Origin: Achromobacter dolens
Lineage (GTDB): Bacteria; Pseudomonadota; Gammaproteobacteria; Burkholderiales; Burkholderiaceae_B
Direction of reading: 5' to 3'
DNA: 64,000 nucleotides
Assembly: GCF_902859745.1 (NCBI RefSeq)
Contig: NZ_CADIJW010000007.1
Span: forward strand, 114,133-178,132
Shown: piece after piece, positions 50,736 through 57,927 of the stretch
Numbering within the stretch: the stretch's first letter is position 1
Layout: every line of letters starts with the position of its first letter
The notes under the pieces: model-generated
What the model saw: the letters and a program-made list of their open reading frames with translations, nothing else
The model's database searches: none
What the model was told of the DNA's origin: nothing
Made by a program: the position numbers and the translations under genes

Positions 50736-52118
50736 ATGGCCACCTCCCCCGAAAGCACCCTGGTCACCCATCTGGCCAACCTGCAAAGGCGCCCGATCCC
50801 GCCCGTCACCCGCGCCCGCCTGGCGCAAGCCCTGCTCGACTGGTTCACCGCGGGCTGGTCGGCGGCGGCCACGCCGGCCGCGGACACCTACCGCCAGGTT
50901 GCCCGCGATTGCAACCCGGCCCCCGGAACGGCGCCGGTTTTCGGAGGGTTGCCGATGCACGCCAACGGCGCCGCGTTCGCCAATGCCGCCATCGCCCACG
51001 TCCGTGAGATCGACGATGCGCACCGGGCCGCGATGCTGCATCCCGGCGTGGTGTCGGTGACGCCGGCCCTGGCGCTGGCGGGCGCAGGCGGCATGACGCA
51101 ACGGCAGGTGGCCGACGCCGTCATCGCCGGCTACGAGGTCTCGCTGCGGCTGGGCGAGGCGCTGGGGACGCGCCACGCGGCCGGCTTTCACGCCACGGCC
51201 ACGGCCGGCGCGGTGGGCGCGGCGGCCGCGGCAGGCGTGGCCCTGCGGCTGGATGCCGCGCGGCTGCATCACGCGCTGGGCATCGGCGCCACCCAGGCCG
51301 CCGGCCTGTGGCAATTGGTGGACGACGGCGCGCACGAAGCCAAGTCGCTGCACCCCGCCTTCGCGGTACGCAACGGCATGGCCGCGGCCTACGCCGCGCG
51401 CGCCGGGCTGCCGGGCGCGCAGCGCTTCGCCAGCGGCGCGCGCGGACTGTATGCCTTGCTCGCGGGCGATGGTCCGCTGGATGCGCTCGACGGCGGCCTG
51501 GAGGCGAGCGAGCGGTTGAACACCGCCACCATCAAGGCCTGGCCGTGCTGCGCGCAACTGTTCACGCCGCTGGACGCCACCCGCGAATTGCTGGACCGGC
51601 ATGCGCCGGCGCCCGACGCGATCGAATCGGTCGACGTCGAGATCTTCACCCACGCGCTCAGGATCGCCGGCGTCGATTGGCCGGCCAAGCCGGCGGAAAC
51701 CTGCTTCTCGTTGCGCTACGTGGTGGCGCGCCTGCTGCTCACGGGCCGCCTGGGTATCGAGGACATGGAGACACCCGATCTGCGCGCGCCCGCCCTGCTG
51801 GCGCTGGCGCGCCGCATCACGGTGCGCACCAGCGACCAGTTCCAGCGCGACTTCCCGCGCCTGCGGCCATGCCGCGTGACACTGACGCTGAAAGACGGCC
51901 GCACGCTCAGCGCGTTGCGGCAACTGCGCCGGGGCGATCCCGAAGACCCGTATGACTGGCCGGCATTGCTGGCGCGCATGCGCGCCTTCGCGCCGGCCAT
52001 GGATGACGAAACGGCCCGGGCCATCGCGGCCTGGTGCGAGGGCTTCACCGACGCGGATCGGGACTCACGGATCTGCCTGCCGCCGCCCGCCCTGTTCGGC
52101 GCCGCGCCGCGCGGCTGA
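50736..52118 (+). CDS. MmgE/PrpD family protein (epimerase or dehydratase)
   Basis: 460 residues of the MmgE/PrpD fold. Early blocks are VFGGLPMHANGAAFANAAIAHVREIDDAHRAAMLHPG (split), then GYEVSLRLGEALG and GIGATQAAGLWQL. Known members are 2-methylcitrate dehydratase PrpD, cis-aconitate decarboxylase and iminodisuccinate epimerase. An IclR-like site ends right at its start codon, and the IclR gene follows convergently 29 bp on, so it belongs to the same regulon as the operon at 52990. With the lyase at 54499, an epimerase role is plausible. Confidence 0.85.
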   Translation: MATSPESTLVTHLANLQRRPIPPVTRARLAQALLDWFTAGWSAAATPAADTYRQVARDCNPAPGTAPVFGGLPMHANGAAFANAAIAHVREIDDAHRAAMLHPGVVSVTPALALAGAGGMTQRQVADAVIAGYEVSLRLGEALGTRHAAGFHATATAGAVGAAAAAGVALRLDAARLHHALGIGATQAAGLWQLVDDGAHEAKSLHPAFAVRNGMAAAYAARAGLPGAQRFASGARGLYALLAGDGPLDALDGGLEASERLNTATIKAWPCCAQLFTPLDATRELLDRHAPAPDAIESVDVEIFTHALRIAGVDWPAKPAETCFSLRYVVARLLLTGRLGIEDMETPDLRAPALLALARRITVRTSDQFQRDFPRLRPCRVTLTLKDGRTLSALRQLRRGDPEDPYDWPALLARMRAFAPAMDDETARAIAAWCEGFTDADRDSRICLPPPALFGAAPRG

Positions 52119-52147
52119 AAGGCAGCCAGGCGCCTGCGCGGCGCGCC

Positions 52148-52876
52148 TCACTCCTGCGTCGGCGGCGTCCAGGATGCGGGCGGCGCGGTGCGGAATCCCT
52201 GCTGCGCCAGTTCGTGGCGCGCAATCTCCACCGCCTTGCGCTGGGCCGCCTCGTTATGCCGCGAGGCCAGTCCCAGCACCACCAGCGCGCCCACGAAGGC
52301 GTCGTCGGCATCGAAAACCGGCACGGCCACGGACGCCATTTCGGCGACACGCTCCGAACGGGTCATGGCATAGCCCTTTTCCTGGATGTCGCGCGCCAGC
52401 GGCGTCGTGCCGCCGGTGAAGGCGCGCAGCACGTGCGCCGACGAACCGCCGTCTTTCAGGCTGATGCGCGTGCCGACCTCGACGTGATGACGCACTTCCT
52501 TGGTGGTGTTTTCACGGTACAGGCAGATGCGGTCGTCGCCACTGCGCACGTACACGGCCACGGTCTCGCCGGTCTGCGCCACGATGTTGCGCAGCGCTGG
52601 CTGCAGGCGCGAGCCCAGGTCGAAGGTATCGCGATACAGCATGCCCATGTGCAGCAACGCCGGGCCCAGCGCGTAGGTGCTGCTGTCGTAGCGATGGATC
52701 ATGCGCGCCTTGATGAACACGCCCAGCAGGCGCAGCAGCGTGGCCTTGTCCAGGCCTGTGCGGTCGGCCAGGTCGCGCAGCGACAGGCGCAGATGGTCTT
52801 CGCCAAAGCACTCCAGCACGGAGATACCGCGTTCGAGCACGCCGGCGGGCGGCTTAGGGGAATTCTCGCTTGACAC
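52148..52876 (-). CDS. IclR family transcriptional regulator
   Basis: 242 residues. The winged helix (residues 10-70: VLERGISVLECFGEDHLRLSLRDLADRTGLDKATLLRLLGV) precedes the IclR effector domain (90-235: RNIVAQTGETVAVYVRSGDDRICLYRE, EKGYAMTRSERVAEMASVAVPVFD). It starts with GTG at 52876. One operator-like site lies just upstream between it and the divergent oxidase operon, and a second lies before the MmgE/PrpD gene. It probably controls both as well as itself, with a pathway intermediate as effector. Confidence 0.92.
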   Translation of the reverse strand: MSSENSPKPPAGVLERGISVLECFGEDHLRLSLRDLADRTGLDKATLLRLLGVFIKARMIHRYDSSTYALGPALLHMGMLYRDTFDLGSRLQPALRNIVAQTGETVAVYVRSGDDRICLYRENTTKEVRHHVEVGTRISLKDGGSSAHVLRAFTGGTTPLARDIQEKGYAMTRSERVAEMASVAVPVFDADDAFVGALVVLGLASRHNEAAQRKAVEIARHELAQQGFRTAPPASWTPPTQE

Positions 52877-52896
52877 GGTTTCGGATGCTTCCTATA

Positions 52897-52932
52897 GTTT
52901 TGTTCAATAAAACGTATTTTAATCAATGAAAC
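52897..52932. promoter_or_regulatory. Probable IclR operator between iclR-type gene and catabolic operon
   Basis: GTTTTGTTCAA (52897-52907) and ATCAATGAAAC (52922-52932) form an imperfect inverted repeat. The 36-bp site shares 28 positions with that at 50697, including AATAAAA and TCAATGAAAC. It lies 21 bp upstream of the regulator start and 57 bp before the oxidase start. Confidence 0.75.
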
Positions 52933-52989
52933 GAAAGACGGCTACCGGACCAGGGAAATGCCGTCCTGGTTTCAACCCAGGAGACAAGC

Positions 52990-54480
52990 GTGGCGCGACC
53001 CGCGAGCCTTACGCCCGCCGCCGCGCACCGTAGCATTATGCCGAATCAGATCGATGCATTCGCCGCCGCGCTGGGCGCCATCGTCGGGCCGTCTCACGTC
53101 CTGACCGGCGTGGCCGACACGGCCCGCTACACGGCGGACTGGCGCCGCAATTTCCCCGGCGTGGCACGCGCGGTGGTGCGTCCGGCCAATACGGCGGACG
53201 TCTCGCGAGTGGTGGCGCTGTGCGCGGCGCAAGGGGTGGCGGTGGTGCCGCAAGGCGGCAACACCGGCCTGGTGGGCGGCTCGACGCCCGACGCTTCGGG
53301 CCGCGAGGTGGTGCTGAGCCTGGACCGCATGACCGCCGTGCGCCGGGTCGATGCGCTGGACAACAGCATCACCCTGGAAGCCGGCTGCACCGTGCTGTCC
53401 GCCCAGCAGGCGGCCGCCGACGCCGGCCGGCTGTTCGCCCTGTCACTGGCCTCGGAAGGCAGCGCCACCATTGGCGGCGTGGTCGCCACCAACGCCGGCG
53501 GCGAACAGGTGCTGCGCTATGGCAATACCCGCGAGCTGACGCTGGGGCTGGAAGTGGTGCTGGCCGACGGCAGCGTGCTGCCGCTCCTGGGCACGCTGCG
53601 CAAAGACAACACCGGCTATGACCTGAAGCAACTGTTCATCGGCGCAGAGGGCACCCTGGGCGTGGTCACCGCGGCGGCCTTCCGGCTCTACGCCCTGCCG
53701 CGCAAGGTGGTGACCGTATGGGCCGCGGTGCCGACGCCGCAGGCGGCGGTGGAGCTGCTGGCGCGCCTGACCAACGCCGTCGGCGAGCGCGTCACGGCCT
53801 TTGAACTGATCGGCCGACAGACGCTGGAACAGGTGCTGGCGCACCCGCTGGACGGCATGCGCGATCCGCTGACCAGGCCCTCGCCCTGGGCGGTGCTGTT
53901 CGACGTCTCGGAGACCTCGGCGCGGATGGATCCCGAACCGGCGGTGGAAGGCGTGCTCGAGGCCGCGATGGAACAAGGCGGCGTGACCGACGCGGTGATC
54001 GCCGCCTCCGGCCGCCAGGCGCACGAACTGTGGGCGCTGCGCGAGCACGTGCCTGAAGCGCAGCGGCTGGACGGCCCCTCCATCAAGCACGACATTTCCG
54101 TGGCGGTGTCGCGCATCCCGGATTTCATCGCGCTCGCCGACGCACGGCTGCGGGCCCTCGTGCCAGGCATCCGCATCGTCTGCTTCGGCCACGTCGGCGA
54201 TGGCAACCTGCACTACAACCAGAGCAAGCCGCTGGCGATGGACGACGCCGCCTTCCGGGCGCGAGAAGACGCCGTGCACGACATCGTGCACGAGGTCGCC
54301 GCGCAACTGGGCGGCTCGATCTCGGCCGAGCACGGCATCGGCCGCCTCAAGCAGCACGCCTTCCTGCAATACAAGCCCGCCGTCTCGGTCGACGTGATGC
54401 AACGCCTCAAGCACGCGCTCGACCCGCGCGGCACCTTCAACCCCGGCCGGCTCCTGCCGCGCCCCGCCCATCACGCCTAA
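52990..54480 (+). CDS. FAD-binding oxidase (D-2-hydroxyacid/2-hydroxyglutarate dehydrogenase type)
   Basis: 496 residues. FAD_binding_4 blocks are VVPQGGNTGLVGGSTPD, EAGCTVLSAQQAAADAGRLF and GSATIGGVVATNAGGEQVLRYGNTRELTLGLE (split). The C-terminal FAD-oxidase domain has FGHVGDGNLHYN and SAEHGIGRLK, which binds metal and substrate carboxylate. It oxidises a D-2-hydroxyacid to a 2-oxoacid. GTG 52990 has AGGAGAC at six bases and is preferred, although ATG 53038 (MPNQID) is possible. It is first in the IclR-controlled operon. Confidence 0.85.
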   Translation: MARPASLTPAAAHRSIMPNQIDAFAAALGAIVGPSHVLTGVADTARYTADWRRNFPGVARAVVRPANTADVSRVVALCAAQGVAVVPQGGNTGLVGGSTPDASGREVVLSLDRMTAVRRVDALDNSITLEAGCTVLSAQQAAADAGRLFALSLASEGSATIGGVVATNAGGEQVLRYGNTRELTLGLEVVLADGSVLPLLGTLRKDNTGYDLKQLFIGAEGTLGVVTAAAFRLYALPRKVVTVWAAVPTPQAAVELLARLTNAVGERVTAFELIGRQTLEQVLAHPLDGMRDPLTRPSPWAVLFDVSETSARMDPEPAVEGVLEAAMEQGGVTDAVIAASGRQAHELWALREHVPEAQRLDGPSIKHDISVAVSRIPDFIALADARLRALVPGIRIVCFGHVGDGNLHYNQSKPLAMDDAAFRAREDAVHDIVHEVAAQLGGSISAEHGIGRLKQHAFLQYKPAVSVDVMQRLKHALDPRGTFNPGRLLPRPAHHA

Positions 54481-54498
54481 GCCTCCAGGATCCTTACC

Positions 54499-55863
54499 AT
54501 GCCCGTTTCCGTCTTCGACATGCAGTCGCTCCAGCACCTGTGGAGCACCGATGAATTGCGCGCCATCTTCTCGGAAGAGAACCGCATCCAGCAATGGCTG
54601 GAGTTCGAGGCCGCGCTGGCCGAGGCGCAGGCCGAGCTGGGCATCATCCCGGCCGCGGCCGCCGCGCAGATCCGCGCCCAGGCCTCGGTCGCCAACATCG
54701 ATATCGCCGCGATGTCGGCCGAGATCCGCCGCATCAAGCATTCGCTGGTGCCGGCGCTCAAGCAACTGCAGGCGCGCTGCGGCCCCGACCACGGCGAATG
54801 GCTGCATTACGGCGCCACCACCCAGGACGTGGTCGACACCGGCGTGGCGCTGCAACTCAAGCAGGCGCACGCGGTGTTCCTGCGCGACCTTGCCGCCGTC
54901 GGGCGAGAGCTGGCGCGCCTGGCGCTCAGCCATCGCGACACGCCCATGGCCGGCCGCACGCACGGCGTGCAGGCGTTGCCCATCACGTTCGGGCACAAGT
55001 GCGCGGTATGGCTGGACGAGCTGGCGCGCCATCACGCGCGCCTGAAGGAATGCGAGACACGGGTGCTGGTCGGCATGGTGGTCGGCGCGGTCGGCAGCCA
55101 GGCCTCGCTGGGCGAACAGGCCGCCGAGGTCGAGCGCCGCACGCTGGCCAGGCTGGGCCTGGAGATGGCGCCCATCAGTTGGGCGCCGGCGCGCGACCGC
55201 TACACCGAATACGCGCTGGTGCTGGCCATGATCGGCGCCACGCTGTCGAAGATCGGCAACGAACTATTCAACATGCAGCGCAATGAATTCGCCGAAGTCG
55301 AGGAAGCCTTCTCCGAGGGCAAGCTGGGATCGTCGACCATGCCGCACAAGCGCAACCCGACCTCGGCCGAGAACCTCGCCGGCCTGTGCCGGCCGCTGCG
55401 CGCCAACGCCGCGCTGATGCTCGAAGGCATGGTGCAGGAAGGCGAGCGCGACGGCATCGCCTGGAAGATCGAATGGAAGGCGCTGCCCGAATGCTGCCTG
55501 ATCGCCGGCGCCATGCTGTTCCAGGCCAGGAACCTGCTGGCCGGGCTGCGCGTGGACGCCGACGCCATGGCGCTGAACCTGGACCGCATGCGCGGCTACC
55601 TGCTGTCCGAACACGTGATGCTGAACCTGTCCGAGCGCGTCGGCAAACAGACCGCGCACGAATGGATCTACGAGGCCTCGATGCACGGCATCACGCACAA
55701 GCTCGATTTCGCCCAGGCGCTGCGCCAGCACAAGGATCTGGCCAACCTGCTGGGCGAGGAAGAGATCCTGCGCCTGACCGATCCTGCGGGTTACCTGGGG
55801 CAGTGCGCCGCCTCGGTGGACAGGGTGGTGCAGCGACATCAAGCCGGCTGGCTGCGGGCCTGA
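54499..55863 (+). CDS. Fumarase/aspartase superfamily lyase (adenylosuccinate-lyase-like)
   Basis: 454 residues of the superfamily that splits fumarate from C-N or C-O substrates. The blocks are HYGATTQDVVDTGV (near residue 97), GRTHGVQALPITFGHK (near 153) and the flexible catalytic loop GSSTMPHKRNP (near 275). It is not a housekeeping PurB by context: it lies in a catabolic operon with a Bug binding protein, an oxidase and, in the same regulon, an MmgE/PrpD protein. Iminodisuccinate or related aminopolycarboxylate cleavage is possible; 3-carboxymuconate cyclisation is an alternative. Confidence 0.8.
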   Translation: MPVSVFDMQSLQHLWSTDELRAIFSEENRIQQWLEFEAALAEAQAELGIIPAAAAAQIRAQASVANIDIAAMSAEIRRIKHSLVPALKQLQARCGPDHGEWLHYGATTQDVVDTGVALQLKQAHAVFLRDLAAVGRELARLALSHRDTPMAGRTHGVQALPITFGHKCAVWLDELARHHARLKECETRVLVGMVVGAVGSQASLGEQAAEVERRTLARLGLEMAPISWAPARDRYTEYALVLAMIGATLSKIGNELFNMQRNEFAEVEEAFSEGKLGSSTMPHKRNPTSAENLAGLCRPLRANAALMLEGMVQEGERDGIAWKIEWKALPECCLIAGAMLFQARNLLAGLRVDADAMALNLDRMRGYLLSEHVMLNLSERVGKQTAHEWIYEASMHGITHKLDFAQALRQHKDLANLLGEEEILRLTDPAGYLGQCAASVDRVVQRHQAGWLRA

Positions 55864-55902
55864 CGGTTCCCCCTGATAAAAAATACACAGGAGACAAACA
55901 CC

Positions 55903-56907
55903 ATGGGCATTTCCTTCGCGAGCGGCGCCATGCGCCGGCTGGGGCGGCGCGCCGCCATCGCCGCGACGCTGGGCCTGGCCGCGCTGGTCGGCGGCCAGGC
56001 GCAGGCGGCATTTCCCGAGCGTCCCATCACCCTGGTGGTGGGCTTTCCGCCGGGCGGCGGCGGCGACCTCTACGGCCGCCTGATCGCCACCGCCATGGGC
56101 AAGACGCTGGGGCAGACCGTGATCGTCGAGAACCGGCCGGGCGCGGGCGGCAACATCGCCGCCGGCCTGGTCGCCAAGGCCGCCCCGGACGGCTACACCA
56201 TCCTGCTGGCGATGAGCGGCAACCTGGCCGTGTCGCCGGCGCTCAAGCCGCAGAGCCTGCCGTACAAGGTGCCGGACGACTTCGCGCCGATCGGCCTGAT
56301 CCTGGAGGCGCCGCACGGCCTGTTCGTGGCCACGCCGTCGCGCTTCAAGACGGCGCGCGAAGTGATCGACGCCGCCAAGCAGCGGGAGCTGACCTTTGCC
56401 TCGACCGGCACCGGCGGCGCCGCCCACATCGGCATGGAGACCATCAAGGAACTGGGTCACCTGAAGCTGCTGCACGTGCCATACAAGGGCTCCGGCCCCG
56501 CCATCACCGACATGCTGGGCGGACAGATCGACATGTTCTTTGCCACCGCCTCGCCGCTGGTGCCGCAGGTGCAGCAGGGCCAGTTACGCGTGCTGGCGCT
56601 GACCGGCCGCCAGCGCAGCCCGATCCTGCCCGAGGTGCCGACCTTCAAGGAACTCGGCATCGACATGACCATGACGCAGTGGTATGGCCTGGCCGCGCCC
56701 GCCGGCACGCCGCCGGCGGTGGTCAAGACACTGTCAGAGCACCTGTCGCGCGCGCTGGCGGACCCCGCGGTGCAGAACACCATCCGCAAGGACGCCGCGA
56801 TGGAGCGCGACCTGCCGATGGACCAGTTCAAGCAGTACATCGTCGAAGACATCGCCAACTACCGCAAAGCCGCCACGCCGGACCTGCTCAAGCAGATCGG
56901 GCAGTGA
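55903..56907 (+). CDS. Bug family (TctC-like) substrate-binding protein
   Basis: 334 residues with a signal peptide (RAAIAATLGLAALVGGQAQAA). The mature protein starts FPERPITLVVGFPPGGGGDLYGRL, the Bug signature. Further blocks are VIVENRPGAGGNIAAGLVAKAAPDGYT (split) and VPYKGSGPAITDMLGGQIDMFF. Bug proteins bind carboxylic acids and amino acids in the periplasm. ATG 55903 follows CAGGAGACAAAC. No TctA/TctB membrane partner is adjacent, as is usual for orphan Bug genes. Its ligand is likely the substrate of the operon enzymes. Confidence 0.9.
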   Translation: MGISFASGAMRRLGRRAAIAATLGLAALVGGQAQAAFPERPITLVVGFPPGGGGDLYGRLIATAMGKTLGQTVIVENRPGAGGNIAAGLVAKAAPDGYTILLAMSGNLAVSPALKPQSLPYKVPDDFAPIGLILEAPHGLFVATPSRFKTAREVIDAAKQRELTFASTGTGGAAHIGMETIKELGHLKLLHVPYKGSGPAITDMLGGQIDMFFATASPLVPQVQQGQLRVLALTGRQRSPILPEVPTFKELGIDMTMTQWYGLAAPAGTPPAVVKTLSEHLSRALADPAVQNTIRKDAAMERDLPMDQFKQYIVEDIANYRKAATPDLLKQIGQ

Positions 56908-56937
56908 CCCCGTTCCCCCCTTTCAGGATACCCACCC

Positions 56938-57042
56938 ATGTTGAAGAACTGGACCGACACCCTCGCCAACAACCGCAAGGCCGGCGCCGCCTGCGTGTAC
57001 TCGCTGCGTGCGATGGACGCGCTGGCCGCCGGCCAGGCCTGA
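56938..57042 (+). CDS. Small 34-codon ORF of unknown function
   Basis: ATG 56938 with CAGGA at a good distance encodes MLKNWTDTLANNRKAGAACV then YSLRAMDALAAGQA, ending at 57042. It fills the 149-bp gap between the Bug and rhodanese genes on the same strand. It could be a true small protein or the preserved 5' end of a deleted gene, since it starts normally but stops early. I do not recognise it. Confidence 0.4.
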   Translation: MLKNWTDTLANNRKAGAACVYSLRAMDALAAGQA

Positions 57043-57056
57043 GCGGGGAGCCACGC

Positions 57057-57920
57057 ATGCACACCACGCTGATCTGCGCGCAGGACCTGGCCCGGGCCTT
57101 GCAAGGCGCGCACCGCGAACGCATCCTGGTGCTGGACTGCGGCTTCGAATTGACCGACCCGCAGGCCGGCCGCCGTCACTACGACGCCGGCCACCTGCCG
57201 GGCGCCTTCTACGTCCACCTCGAAGACACCCTGAGCGGCCCCAAGACCGGCCGCAACGGCCGCCACCCCCTGCCCGACCGCGCCGCGCTGGCGCGGGCCC
57301 TGGCGGCGCTGGGCGTGAACCCGGACACCCAGGTGGTCGCCTACGACAACGCCGGCGGCATGTACGCGGCGCGCCTGTGGTGGCTGCTGCGCTGGATCGG
57401 CCACGAAGCCGTGGCGGTGCTGGACGGCGGCGCCAACGCCTGGCAGGCGGCGGGCCTGCCGCTGACCACCGATGCGCCTGTCCCGCGCGCGGCAGGCGCG
57501 CTGGTCGCGCGCGACGGCCGCCATCCGACCCTGGACTACGCCGGCTTGCGCGCAGCGCTGGCCGGGCACGACCGCCTGGTGCTCGATGCCCGCGCGCCCG
57601 ACCGCTACCGGGGCGAAAACGAAACCCTGGACGCGGTCGGCGGCCACATCCCCGGCGCGCGCAACCGCTTCTTCCGCGACAATCTGGGCGCCGACGGACG
57701 GTTCCTGCCGCCTGCCGCGCTGCGCGAAGCGTTCCTGGCGCGCCTGGAAGGCCGCGCGCCGGACGCGGTGGTGTGCCAATGCGGTTCGGGCGTCACCGCA
57801 TGCCACAATCTATTGGCCATGGAAGTCGCCGGCCTGCCCGGCGCGGCCCTCTACCCCGGCTCGTGGAGCGAATGGAGCGCGCAGCCCGGCGCGCCCATCG
57901 CCACGGGCGCCAACCCCTGA
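57057..57920 (+). CDS. Two-domain sulfurtransferase (SseA-like rhodanese)
   Basis: 287 residues. The inactive N-terminal rhodanese domain (VLDCGFELTDPQAGRRHYDAGHLPGAFYVHLEDTLSG, in pieces over residues 25-62) precedes a catalytic one with Cys242 in CGSGVTAC. The CGSGVT loop is that of 3-mercaptopyruvate sulfurtransferases. It moves sulfane sulfur to cyanide or thiols. It starts 14 bp after the small ORF and is followed at 7 bp by the molybdoenzyme. Sulfurtransferases of this kind can help sulfurate molybdenum cofactors, so the pairing may be functional. Confidence 0.88.
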   Translation: MHTTLICAQDLARALQGAHRERILVLDCGFELTDPQAGRRHYDAGHLPGAFYVHLEDTLSGPKTGRNGRHPLPDRAALARALAALGVNPDTQVVAYDNAGGMYAARLWWLLRWIGHEAVAVLDGGANAWQAAGLPLTTDAPVPRAAGALVARDGRHPTLDYAGLRAALAGHDRLVLDARAPDRYRGENETLDAVGGHIPGARNRFFRDNLGADGRFLPPAALREAFLARLEGRAPDAVVCQCGSGVTACHNLLAMEVAGLPGAALYPGSWSEWSAQPGAPIATGANP

Positions 57921-57927
57921 CACGCCC

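Noticed and set aside
49680-51923. 747-codon open frame on the minus strand
   Set aside because: It runs antisense to the EamA transporter and MmgE/PrpD genes and across their control region; no protein motif is seen.
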